NCBI GenBank assembly: GCA_007116105.1 | Contig: SKJA01000087.1 | Coordinates: forward strand, 1 to 6,879 | DNA from: Candidatus Izemoplasma sp. | Lineage (GTDB): Bacteria; Bacillota_I; Bacilli_A; Izemoplasmatales; Izemoplasmataceae | Direction of reading: 5' to 3' | DNA length: 6,879 nt | Program-made: the position numbers and the translations under genes | Notes under the pieces: model-generated | The model's database searches: none | What the model saw: the letters and a program-made list of their open reading frames with translations, nothing else | What the model was told of the DNA's origin: nothing | Shown: piece after piece, positions 1 through 5,888 of the stretch | How the letters are laid out: every line of letters starts with the position of its first letter | Position numbering within the stretch: position 1 is the first letter of the stretch

Positions 1-839
1 ACGCACAAGCGGGTCGCTTTAACCCGAATCACTTAGCGGTATCCACCGGAACTTCACCCGCCGATTTAGAAAACCTTCAAGCCATTTTAACGGCGCATCC
101 AAGTTTAAAATACATTTGCATCGACGTCGCCAATGGCTACAGCGAAGCGTTTGGTGATTTTGTCGCAAAAGTGCGTGCGCTTTACCCCACCCATACTATT
201 ATTGCGGGCAACGTGGTGACGGCTGACATGACCCAAGAGCTCATTTTAAGAGGCGCTGACATTGTCAAAGTCGGCATTGGCCCGGGCAGTGTGTGTACCA
301 CACGCATACAAACAGGCGTGGGCTATCCTCAACTCTCAGCCATCATGGAATGTGCCGATGCGGCACATGGCCTCGGGGCTCACATCATTTCGGATGGTGG
401 GTGCACTTGCCCTGGGGATGTGGCCAAAGCATTTGGTGCAGGCGCCGATTTTGTGATGCTTGGCGGGATGCTCGCAGGCCACGATGAAGGCGGCGGCGAC
501 AAAGTCACACGCTTAAAAGAAACGGCCTACCTCGACCCACAAACGAAACAAAAACAACTCGAAGAAGAAACCGTGGTGTTGTTTTATGGGATGTCTTCAG
601 ACACAGCCATGAAAAAACGCTTTGGTGAAGTCGCAGAATACCGTTCAAGTGAAGGTCGGACGGTGGAAATTCCATACCGTAAAGACGTTCATGCGACCGT
701 ACGCGATCTCTTAGGTGGCGTTCGTTCAACGTGCACCTATGTTGGTGCACCGACCTTAAAGCAACTTTCAAAATGCACCACCTTCATCCGGGCCGCGCGC
801 CAATTTAACAGCGTCTTCAGTGCGCATACGGTGGAGTAG
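1..839 (+). CDS. guaC: GMP reductase, E. coli/human type (5'-truncated by window)
   Basis: Cytosolic enzyme of purine salvage that converts GMP to IMP and ammonia using NADPH. The reading frame is open from base 3 (278 codons visible) and ends at TAG 837-839. By recalled alignment to the 347-residue E. coli GuaC, about 88 N-terminal residues lie before the window. An in-frame GTG at 171 is an internal valine, not a start. Visible hallmarks, in fragment numbering: VSTGTS (13-18), CIDVANGYSE (43-52), AGNVVT, and the IMPDH/GMPR loop GPGSVCTTR whose C98 (codon 294-296) corresponds to catalytic Cys186. These are followed by SDGGCTCPGDVAKAFGAGAD, LFYGMSS, the catalytic AEYRSSEGRTV region and LGG(V)RSTCTYVGA. 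The type is E. coli/human rather than the shorter Bacillus-type GuaC. Oddity: about 16 extra residues relative to E. coli in the active-site flap (bases 498-578). It is transcribed toward alaS but is separated from it by its own promoter and T-box, so it is probably a separate unit. Confidence 0.97.
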   Translation, partial: AQAGRFNPNHLAVSTGTSPADLENLQAILTAHPSLKYICIDVANGYSEAFGDFVAKVRALYPTHTIIAGNVVTADMTQELILRGADIVKVGIGPGSVCTTRIQTGVGYPQLSAIMECADAAHGLGAHIISDGGCTCPGDVAKAFGAGADFVMLGGMLAGHDEGGGDKVTRLKETAYLDPQTKQKQLEEETVVLFYGMSSDTAMKKRFGEVAEYRSSEGRTVEIPYRKDVHATVRDLLGGVRSTCTYVGAPTLKQLSKCTTFIRAARQFNSVFSAHTVE

Positions 840-845
840 TCTTTC

Positions 846-874
846 TTGCATTCTTCACGCGAATCTTTTATAAT
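846..874 (+). promoter_or_regulatory. Sigma-A-type promoter of the alaS operon
   Basis: A perfect -10 hexamer TATAAT (869-874) lies exactly 17 bases downstream of a weaker -35 TTGCAT (846-851). Transcription would start near 880-882, just before stem I of the T-box leader. The -35 begins only 7 bases after the guaC stop codon. The spacing and position upstream of the riboswitch make this the likely promoter for alaS and the genes behind it; the start point itself is inferred. Confidence 0.85.
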
Positions 875-1032
875 AGGTTAAATCGTAGACAAAGATGGTT
901 TTAAACGACGAAATGTAGAGAGTTTGTGGCTGGTGAAAACAAACACGACCGTTTAAGACAGCTCCTTTGAAGAGATGGCTAATCCCATCCGTATGACGTC
1001 GTTACCGTCTTCAAGCGCTACAAAGTAGAATC

Positions 1033-1061
1033 AAGGTGGTACCGCGGTTTCGATCGTCCTT
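1033..1061 (+). promoter_or_regulatory. T-box antiterminator element
   Basis: AAGG (1033-1036) can pair with CCTT (1058-1061), and GCG (1044-1046) with CGT (1055-1057). This leaves the seven-base bulge TGGTACC (1037-1043), whose first four bases pair with the free NCCA end of uncharged tRNA. Bases 1055-1061 are also needed for the terminator stem, so the two structures are mutually exclusive, as expected for a transcriptional T-box. Confidence 0.93.
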
Positions 1062-1088
1062 AACAGTTGTTTAAGGACGATTTTTTTT
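1053..1088 (+). terminator. Intrinsic terminator of the T-box leader
   Basis: A perfect 11-bp inverted repeat (1053-1063 with 1071-1081) encloses a 7-base loop (1064-1070) and runs into a tract of eight T (1081-1088). It overlaps the 3' half of the antiterminator and ends 25 bases before the alaS start. It would stop transcription when charged tRNA-Ala predominates. Confidence 0.96.
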
Positions 1089-1100
1089 GCCTAAGTATCC

Positions 1101-1107
1101 AAGGAGG
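1101..1107 (+). promoter_or_regulatory. Ribosome binding site that fixes the alaS start
   Basis: AAGGAGG lies 6 bases before ATG 1114. It excludes the in-frame TTG at 1087, which sits in the terminator T tract and would be upstream of this site. Confidence 0.93.
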
Positions 1108-1113
1108 AAAACC

Positions 1114-3729
1114 ATGCGAGGACATGACATTAAGCAAGTATGGCTTGATTTTTTCAAAGCCAAAGGCCACAAAATTGAAGAGAGTGCCTCACTGGTGCCC
1201 ATCAACGATCCCACGTTGTTGTGGATCAACGCTGGTGTCGCACCGTTAAAAGGGTATTTTGATGGTTCTAAAGTGCCCCCACACCCACGTTTAGTGAATG
1301 CACAAAAGTGCATTCGCACCAACGACATTGAAAACGTCGGACAAACCGCAAGACATCACACTTTTTTTGAGATGCTGGGGAATTTTTCGATCGGCGATTA
1401 TTTTCGTGATGAGGTTATCCCATGGGCGTATGAGTTGTTAACAAGCCCAGACTATTATGGCTTTGACCCAAACAAACTTTACTACACCGTCTATCCCACC
1501 GACGAAGACACGAAAGCTGCGTGGTTGGCCTTAGGCATCAGCCCCTCAAGAATCATCGAGTCGACCAACAACTTTTGGGAGATTGGTGAAGGACCTTGTG
1601 GACCGTGCACGGAGATTTTTTATGACCGTGGCGTGGCGTATGGTGAGGGCGACACAGAGCTGATTCGTCAAGACATTGAGAACGATCGCTACATTGAGAT
1701 TTGGAACATTGTGTTCAGTCAGTTCAACGCCAAAACCGGCCTCTCGCGAGAAGCCTACCCTGAACTTCCCAGCAAAAACATCGACACCGGCATGGGGTTA
1801 GAACGCATGGCATGTATCTTACAAAACACGCCAACCAACTTTGAAACCGATCTCTTTAAACCCGTCATCGATCACATTGCACAGATCAGTCAACAGCCTT
1901 ACACCGGCCAAGCATCCTTTAAAATCATTGCCGATCACATCCGCAGTGTGGTGTTCGCCATCAGCGATGGGGCAACGCTTTCGAGTGAAGGACGCGGGTA
2001 TGTCTTAAGAAGACTGTTGCGTCGCGCGATCAAACACGGGCGCAGCTTAGGCATTGACAAACCATTTTTAAAACCCCTTGTGGCCACGGTTGTCTCGATG
2101 ATGGAAGCGTCCTATCCTTATTTACGCGAACAACAAGCGTTTTGTGAAACGCTGATTGAAAAGGAAGAACTGAAATTTTTAGAAACGTTGAATCAAGGGG
2201 AAAAGATGGTTGCCACTTTGGTGGAAAAACACCCCGACCTAATCCCCGGCGAAGCGGCGTTTATGCTTTATGATACGTATGGCTTTCCGGTTGAACTGAC
2301 GGAAGAATACGCGTTAGCTCACGGAGTTAAAGTGGACATTGAGGGTTTTAAAGACGCGATGCAAGCCCAAAAAGAGCGGGCACGAAGTGCGCGTAAAACA
2401 ACCCACACCATGCACGATCAAGACCCTCAATTGTTGGCGTTTAAAACGCCCGTTCACTTTGTCGGTTATGACACGTTAAGCGCGAAGGGTACCATCATTT
2501 TCACCACCGAAGAAGGCGTAGTCACCGACATCACCCCGTTTTACGCCGAAAGTGGTGGACAGGTTTCCGACCAAGGCGTCATTCTCAAAGGCGACAAAGT
2601 GTACCCTGTCGAAGACGTGGTAAAACTGCCCAACGGGCAAACGATGCACGTGCTTGGCGATCATGATTTAACGCTTGGGGACACGGTCCGTTTAGATGTG
2701 GATGAAACGTTAAGACGCGCCACCCAAAAACACCATTCTGTCACGCACCTCGTGTTCCAAACGCTGCGCCAAGACATCGGCGCCCACGTCAGCCAACAAG
2801 GTTCTCAAGTCGGACCAGACACCATGCGGTTTGACTTTAACCACATGAGTTTGTTGGAAGATGCGGACATTTTAGCGATTGAACGCGCGACCAATGAAAA
2901 AATTCAAGCCGATTATGCGGTCGACATTATTGAAACCAGCGTCGAAGAAGCAAAAGCGATGGGCGCCATCGCGGAATTTGGTGAAAAATATGGGGCGCTC
3001 GTGCGCGTGGTGGACATGGGGGTTACCAAAGACCTCTGTGGCGGCACCCACGTGCGTTCAACCAAAGAGATTGAGCGGTATGCGGTGGTCTCGGTGGAAT
3101 CCAAAGGTTCCGGAATCTATCGCATCACCGGTCTTGCAGGTGAACGTGTCGATAGAATGCCACAGTTTTTAAAAGGTCAGTATGAAGCGTATCATTTACT
3201 GAAACATAAAGCTGAACAAAAAGTACAAGAGGCTCAAGCTTCAGGCTTTAAAAGCCCACTGAACTTCCCTGATTTACCCAAACCCATCGGCTCCTATCAA
3301 GACATCATCAACATGCGCGCCTGTGTTCAAGAAGCGCAACACACCCTCAAACAATACGATAAAGCGTTGGGAGAGTATACGGCGCAACAAGCGACACACG
3401 ACCTCAGCGCACTGCTTGCTCACGTCTCACAAGGCACACTCATTAGCGCCGTCAGTGAAACGCTAGAAGCGAAAGCGTTTAAAACGCTTGCTGACCGATT
3501 GTTTGATGAAGGTCAGTTGCATACGCTTGTTTTGCTCAATCCTTTAGAGTTAGGTATCATGATTGTGGTGAAAACCGATGGCAACACCCACGCCGGACAA
3601 TTGATTAAGACACTCACCCAAACGTATGGTGGTTCAGGTGGTGGCAAAGCCGACTTTGCTCAAGGCGGCATTAAAACCAAGGTCGACCTTGAGGATGTCA
3701 TCCAGACCGCAAAAGAGGTGCTTTCATGA
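1114..3729 (+). CDS. alaS: Alanine--tRNA ligase (AlaRS)
   Basis: Cytosolic class II synthetase that charges tRNA-Ala and edits mischarged Ser/Gly-tRNA-Ala. It has 871 residues, close to the 876-878 usual in E. coli and B. subtilis, so it is full length. The catalytic domain (about 1-240) has the motif 1 region LLWINAGVAPLKGYF, motif 2 TARHHTFFEMLGNFSIGDYF (78-97, with the ATP-binding Arg80), EIGEGPCGPCTEI, and motif 3 NIDTGMGLER (222-231). A helical tRNA-recognition domain follows. The editing domain carries FYAESGGQ (476-483) and the metal ligands H541xxxH545 and C642xxxH646. The C-terminal DHHA1/C-Ala domain ends in the glycine-rich GGSGGGKADFAQGG (839-852). Expression should be under T-box control. 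The stop overlaps the ruvX start by 4 bases (ATGA, 3726-3729). All key residues are present and nothing is degraded. Confidence 0.99.
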   Translation: MRGHDIKQVWLDFFKAKGHKIEESASLVPINDPTLLWINAGVAPLKGYFDGSKVPPHPRLVNAQKCIRTNDIENVGQTARHHTFFEMLGNFSIGDYFRDEVIPWAYELLTSPDYYGFDPNKLYYTVYPTDEDTKAAWLALGISPSRIIESTNNFWEIGEGPCGPCTEIFYDRGVAYGEGDTELIRQDIENDRYIEIWNIVFSQFNAKTGLSREAYPELPSKNIDTGMGLERMACILQNTPTNFETDLFKPVIDHIAQISQQPYTGQASFKIIADHIRSVVFAISDGATLSSEGRGYVLRRLLRRAIKHGRSLGIDKPFLKPLVATVVSMMEASYPYLREQQAFCETLIEKEELKFLETLNQGEKMVATLVEKHPDLIPGEAAFMLYDTYGFPVELTEEYALAHGVKVDIEGFKDAMQAQKERARSARKTTHTMHDQDPQLLAFKTPVHFVGYDTLSAKGTIIFTTEEGVVTDITPFYAESGGQVSDQGVILKGDKVYPVEDVVKLPNGQTMHVLGDHDLTLGDTVRLDVDETLRRATQKHHSVTHLVFQTLRQDIGAHVSQQGSQVGPDTMRFDFNHMSLLEDADILAIERATNEKIQADYAVDIIETSVEEAKAMGAIAEFGEKYGALVRVVDMGVTKDLCGGTHVRSTKEIERYAVVSVESKGSGIYRITGLAGERVDRMPQFLKGQYEAYHLLKHKAEQKVQEAQASGFKSPLNFPDLPKPIGSYQDIINMRACVQEAQHTLKQYDKALGEYTAQQATHDLSALLAHVSQGTLISAVSETLEAKAFKTLADRLFDEGQLHTLVLLNPLELGIMIVVKTDGNTHAGQLIKTLTQTYGGSGGGKADFAQGGIKTKVDLEDVIQTAKEVLS

Positions 3730-4157
3730 AAACGATGGCTCTAGACTTAGGCACTAAATCGTGTGGTGTGGCCATTTCAGATACCTCAAACACCTTTGCC
3801 CGCCCCCTTGAAAATTTCCGGTTTGAAACCTTTGACGCCGCGAGCTTGATTGTCAAACTCAAAGGGTTGCTCAACCTTGAACCCGTCAGCACCATTGTCT
3901 TAGGATTACCCAAAAACATGGACGGCACCTTAGGTGCTCAAGCAGAACACAGCTTAGTCTTTAAGCAAGCACTTGAAGAAGCCATTGACATTCCGGTGGT
4001 GCTTGTTGACGAACGGTTGACCTCAAAGATGGCGCATGCCAGTAACCGGGCCTCCGGCAAAAAGAAAAAACAACGACAAGCCCCCGTGGATGCAATCGCA
4101 GCAAGCATCCTCTTACAAGATTATCTCGATCGACAAAAACTAAAGGAGGTCCAATAA
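3726..4157 (+). CDS. ruvX: RuvX/YqgF-family pre-16S rRNA nuclease
   Basis: RNase H-fold nuclease of the YqgF/YrrK family. In E. coli the protein is linked to 5'-end maturation of 16S rRNA; Holliday-junction resolvase activity has been proposed for some members. It has 143 residues, near the family norm of about 138. Visible hallmarks are the first-strand motif ALDLGTKSCGVAISD with acidic D7, IVLGLPKNMDGTLG (57-70), VDERLTS with D95/E96, and the C-terminal VDAIAA with D122, together giving the expected acidic active site. A lysine-rich loop GKKKKQRQ (111-118) precedes the last motif. The start at 3726 is favoured over ATG 3735 because AGAGGTG (3714-3720) is 5 bases upstream. It overlaps alaS by 4 bases and the next gene by 1, implying translational coupling. 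In B. subtilis a small gene (ireB/yrzL) separates alaS from this one; here there is none. Confidence 0.95.
   Translation: MKTMALDLGTKSCGVAISDTSNTFARPLENFRFETFDAASLIVKLKGLLNLEPVSTIVLGLPKNMDGTLGAQAEHSLVFKQALEEAIDIPVVLVDERLTSKMAHASNRASGKKKKQRQAPVDAIAASILLQDYLDRQKLKEVQ
4142..4150 (+). promoter_or_regulatory. Ribosome binding site of the DUF1292 gene
   Basis: AAAGGAGGT, a near-perfect anti-16S match, lies within the last codons of ruvX and 6 bases before ATG 4157. It suggests high initiation of the small acidic protein independent of ruvX translation. Confidence 0.85.
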
Positions 4158-4420
4158 TGGACGATAAAACATTACATGTGATTGATGAACAAGGCAATGA
4201 AATTGATTATGAAATCATCTTAACCTTCAAGTCTGAGCAAACTGGCTTTTCGTATGTCATCTACAAAGAGTTTGGCGACACCGATGAAGTGTTTGCTTCA
4301 CGCTACAACGAAGACGACGAAGACGGCGGCGACTTAATCCCCATTGAAAGCGACGAAGAATGGGACATGGTTGAAGAAGTGTTAGACACCTTTTTAGCTG
4401 AAGAAGACGACGAAGAATAA
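4157..4420 (+). CDS. yrzB: DUF1292 (UPF0473, YrzB-like) small acidic protein
   Basis: Small cytosolic protein of 87 residues from a family conserved in Bacillota and related bacteria; I know of no established biochemical function. Family features seen are an N-terminal VIDEQGNEIDYEI segment, ILTFKSEQTGFSYVIYKEF, ASRYNEDDE (47-55), and the C-terminal EEWDMVEEVLDTFLAEE. It is extremely acidic: by my count 32 Asp/Glu against 4 Lys/Arg, with acidic runs at 51-55 and at the C-terminus. No signal peptide, membrane segment or cysteine is visible. It sits directly between ruvX and trmR, overlapping each by one base (TAATG). In B. subtilis the corresponding gene lies between yrrK and mltG (yrrL). The constant placement beside ruvX suggests a link to RNA or ribosome metabolism, but that is only inference from context. 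Confidence 0.9.
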   Translation: MDDKTLHVIDEQGNEIDYEIILTFKSEQTGFSYVIYKEFGDTDEVFASRYNEDDEDGGDLIPIESDEEWDMVEEVLDTFLAEEDDEE

Positions 4421-5004
4421 TGACATTAGAATCACTCAAGGCACGCGCCCGTCAAGGGGGCGTGCCGATTCTTGATGATGACACCTTAGAGGCCATCCAA
4501 ACGCTCATCAGTGTCCATCAAGTCACCACCCTTCTAGAACTCGGCAGCGGCATTGGGTACAGTGCTTGTGCTTTTGCTTATGCTCATCCACAGTTAAAGA
4601 TTCAATCGCTTGAACAGGATGAAGCACGCGTCAAAGACGCCACCAACAACGCAGAAGCACTGAAACTCAGCGACCGTGTACAGTTTGTTCACGCCAACGC
4701 CCGGACCGTAGACCCGAGTCTCTTTCATACGGTGGATTGCCTGTTTATTGACGCCGCCAAAGCACACCAAGCCGCGTTTCTAGACCGGTTTTTTCCATGT
4801 GTTAAACCCGGTGGGTTGATTTTAATCGACAACATCGCCCTCAACCGAGTCAAAAAACACACCCAATCACGCGCCGCCCGTGCGCTGTTACGTAAAAGCG
4901 ATGTGTTTAAAGCCAACCTCATCGAAGATTCACGATTAGACTGCACCCTCCACGCTGTGGGTGATACCTTGGCTGTATGCATCAAAAAGGAGGTCACACG
5001 ATGA
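4420..5004 (+). CDS. trmR: tRNA 5-hydroxyuridine methyltransferase (TrmR/YrrM-like, SAM-dependent)
   Basis: Class I SAM-dependent O-methyltransferase of the caffeoyl-CoA/catechol OMT family (methyltransferase family 3). B. subtilis TrmR (YrrM) methylates ho5U34 to mo5U34 in tRNAs. Of the 194 residues, motif I is LELGSGIGYS (39-48), the ribose-binding acidic position is SLEQD (E65), and FIDAAK (D111) with IDN (D137, N138) match the three metal ligands of the family; GDTLAV closes the fold. It is about 23 residues shorter at the N-terminus than the 217-residue B. subtilis protein as I recall it. An in-frame TGA at 4399-4401, with no start codon after it, rules out a longer form. There is no clear Shine-Dalgarno before ATG 4420, so it probably depends on re-initiation from the DUF1292 gene. 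The two U32 genes downstream, which make its substrate, support TrmR over a generic small-molecule OMT. Confidence 0.88.
   Translation: MTLESLKARARQGGVPILDDDTLEAIQTLISVHQVTTLLELGSGIGYSACAFAYAHPQLKIQSLEQDEARVKDATNNAEALKLSDRVQFVHANARTVDPSLFHTVDCLFIDAAKAHQAAFLDRFFPCVKPGGLILIDNIALNRVKKHTQSRAARALLRKSDVFKANLIEDSRLDCTLHAVGDTLAVCIKKEVTR
4986..4994 (+). promoter_or_regulatory. Ribosome binding site that fixes the trhP1 start
   Basis: AAAGGAGGT sits 6 bases before ATG 5001, inside the last trmR codons. The in-frame ATG at 4977 lies upstream of it and would add eight residues partly encoded by the site itself, so 5001 is preferred. Confidence 0.88.
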
Positions 5005-5888
5005 AACTTGTGGCGTATCTTGCGTCCATCGATCATCTTGACGCGGTGGTTCAATCAGCGGTCGATGTCATCGTCGTGCCGCTTGAACATCTCTCACATC
5101 GTTATGAAAAAGCTCTAGCACACGAAGACATTGAGGCTGTAATCAAAAGGGTTCATGAGCATCAAAAAGACGTCTGGCTAAGTGTGAACAAGCTCTTGCA
5201 TCAACCCGATTTAGAGACACTCGATGTGTTGTTTCAAACGCTGAACTTCCTTTCGTTTGAAGGGGTGTTGTTTGCGGATTTAGCCGTCTTACAAGCGGCC
5301 CGCCGTTTCAACTTAGAAGCGCAGCTCATTTATGCGCCGGAGACCTACAACACGAGCTTAGAAGACACTCGCTTTTGGCAACGTCAAGGCGTTCAAACGC
5401 TCATTTTATCTCGTGAGTTGTTGCTGGAAGACTTGGTGAGCATTGCCAAGCAAGCCCCCAGTTCAATCGGCTTTTTTGGTCATGGCTACATCAACATCTT
5501 TCACTCACGTCGGCCTTTGATTGATCATTACTTTTCGTTCACCCAAGAGGTTGATGTGGAATCGGTCAAACAGTCCCGCAACCTAGCGCTCATTGAACAC
5601 CAACGAGAGGAAGCTTTTCCGATCTTTGAAGACCATGCGGGCACCCACATTTTTAGAGCGCTGCCTAGAGCCTCCATGCAGGAGTTTGATCAACTCTCTC
5701 AGGTGTTAGATTACTTCATCATCGACACCTTGATGTTGTCGTTGCCAACGATCTTATCGACGATTGACGATTACGCTCAAGCGCGAGACGGCCAACTGAC
5801 TCAAACCATAATAAACCGTTATCGTGAAGGATATGACAACGGGCTTTACTACAAACGAACGCACCCAGTAAGGCGGGATGACGAATGA
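5001..5888 (+). CDS. trhP1: U32-family tRNA wobble hydroxylation protein, TrhP1/YrrN-like
   Basis: A 295-residue member of the U32 peptidase-like family, probably the small partner (B. subtilis YrrN/TrhP1) that works with TrhP2 to make 5-hydroxyuridine at tRNA position 34. Proteolysis is not implied; U32 proteins of this type are tRNA or quinone hydroxylation factors. The protein begins MKLVAYLAS with alternating strand and helix segments consistent with a TIM-barrel-like fold. The family-signature position reads IGFFGHGYINIFHSRRPLI (168-186), followed by an IDDYAQA segment and the tail REGYDNGLYYKRT typical of YrrN-like proteins. It contains no cysteine at all, so it cannot hold the Fe-S cluster expected in its partner and is likely a structural or tRNA-binding subunit. 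The start overlaps trmR by 4 bases (ATGA), and its own stop overlaps trhP2 by 4 bases. The assignment to TrhP1 relies on context as well as sequence. Confidence 0.84.
   Translation: MKLVAYLASIDHLDAVVQSAVDVIVVPLEHLSHRYEKALAHEDIEAVIKRVHEHQKDVWLSVNKLLHQPDLETLDVLFQTLNFLSFEGVLFADLAVLQAARRFNLEAQLIYAPETYNTSLEDTRFWQRQGVQTLILSRELLLEDLVSIAKQAPSSIGFFGHGYINIFHSRRPLIDHYFSFTQEVDVESVKQSRNLALIEHQREEAFPIFEDHAGTHIFRALPRASMQEFDQLSQVLDYFIIDTLMLSLPTILSTIDDYAQARDGQLTQTIINRYREGYDNGLYYKRTHPVRRDDE

Larger units (their letters stand above)
885..1088 (+). ncRNA. T-box riboswitch (tRNA-Ala-sensing leader of alaS)
   Basis: Leader RNA that binds tRNA-Ala co-transcriptionally and allows read-through when the tRNA is uncharged. 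Stem I can be folded by hand. The basal helix is 890-894 with 965-969 (CAAAG/CTTTG). The specifier loop has 957-964 on its 3' side, carrying GCT (961-963), an alanine codon. Above it are the helices 901-907 with 950-956 and 914-916 with 945-947. The AGAGA bulge is at 917-921, and the distal helix 922-927 with 939-944 closes the conserved loop GGCTGGTGAAA (928-938). Small hairpins are possible at 974-989 and 995-1009 (stem II/III region). The conserved T-box AAGGTGGTACCGCGG is at 1033-1047; its bulge TGGT (1037-1040) is complementary to ACCA, fitting tRNA-Ala with discriminator A. A terminator follows. The Ala specifier and the adjacent alaS agree, so the assignment is firm. Confidence 0.97.

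Noticed and set aside
171..173. GTG as a start for a short guaC
   Set aside because: The frame is open and clearly homologous to GMP reductase upstream to the window edge, so this is an internal valine codon.
731..750. Perfect 7-bp hairpin GTGCACC/GGTGCAC with 6-base loop in guaC
   Set aside because: It encodes the conserved CTYVGA segment, and no T tract follows, so it is not a terminator.
505..771. Open reading frame on the minus strand inside guaC
   Set aside because: It lies antisense to strongly conserved GMP reductase coding sequence, has no family resemblance or ribosome binding site I can see, and is best explained as a shadow frame.
1087..1113. Upstream in-frame TTG as an alaS start, adding nine residues
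   Set aside because: It lies in the T tract of the terminator and upstream of the AAGGAGG site. ATG 1114 has ideal spacing and gives the usual AlaRS N-terminus.
3678..3691. 14-bp palindrome CAAGGTCGACCTTG just upstream of ruvX
   Set aside because: About this many 14-bp palindromes are expected by chance in a window of this size. It encodes AlaRS residues, has no T tract and no loop, so it is neither terminator nor convincing operator.
4157..4420. Very acidic small protein as a possible DNA-mimic anti-defence protein
   Set aside because: It matches the conserved DUF1292 family in its usual operon position, and the acidity is characteristic of that family. No phage or defence genes are nearby.
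4977..5000. Earlier in-frame ATG for trhP1
   Set aside because: The ribosome binding site at 4986-4994 lies downstream of it, and ATG 5001 gives the family-typical start and the ATGA overlap.
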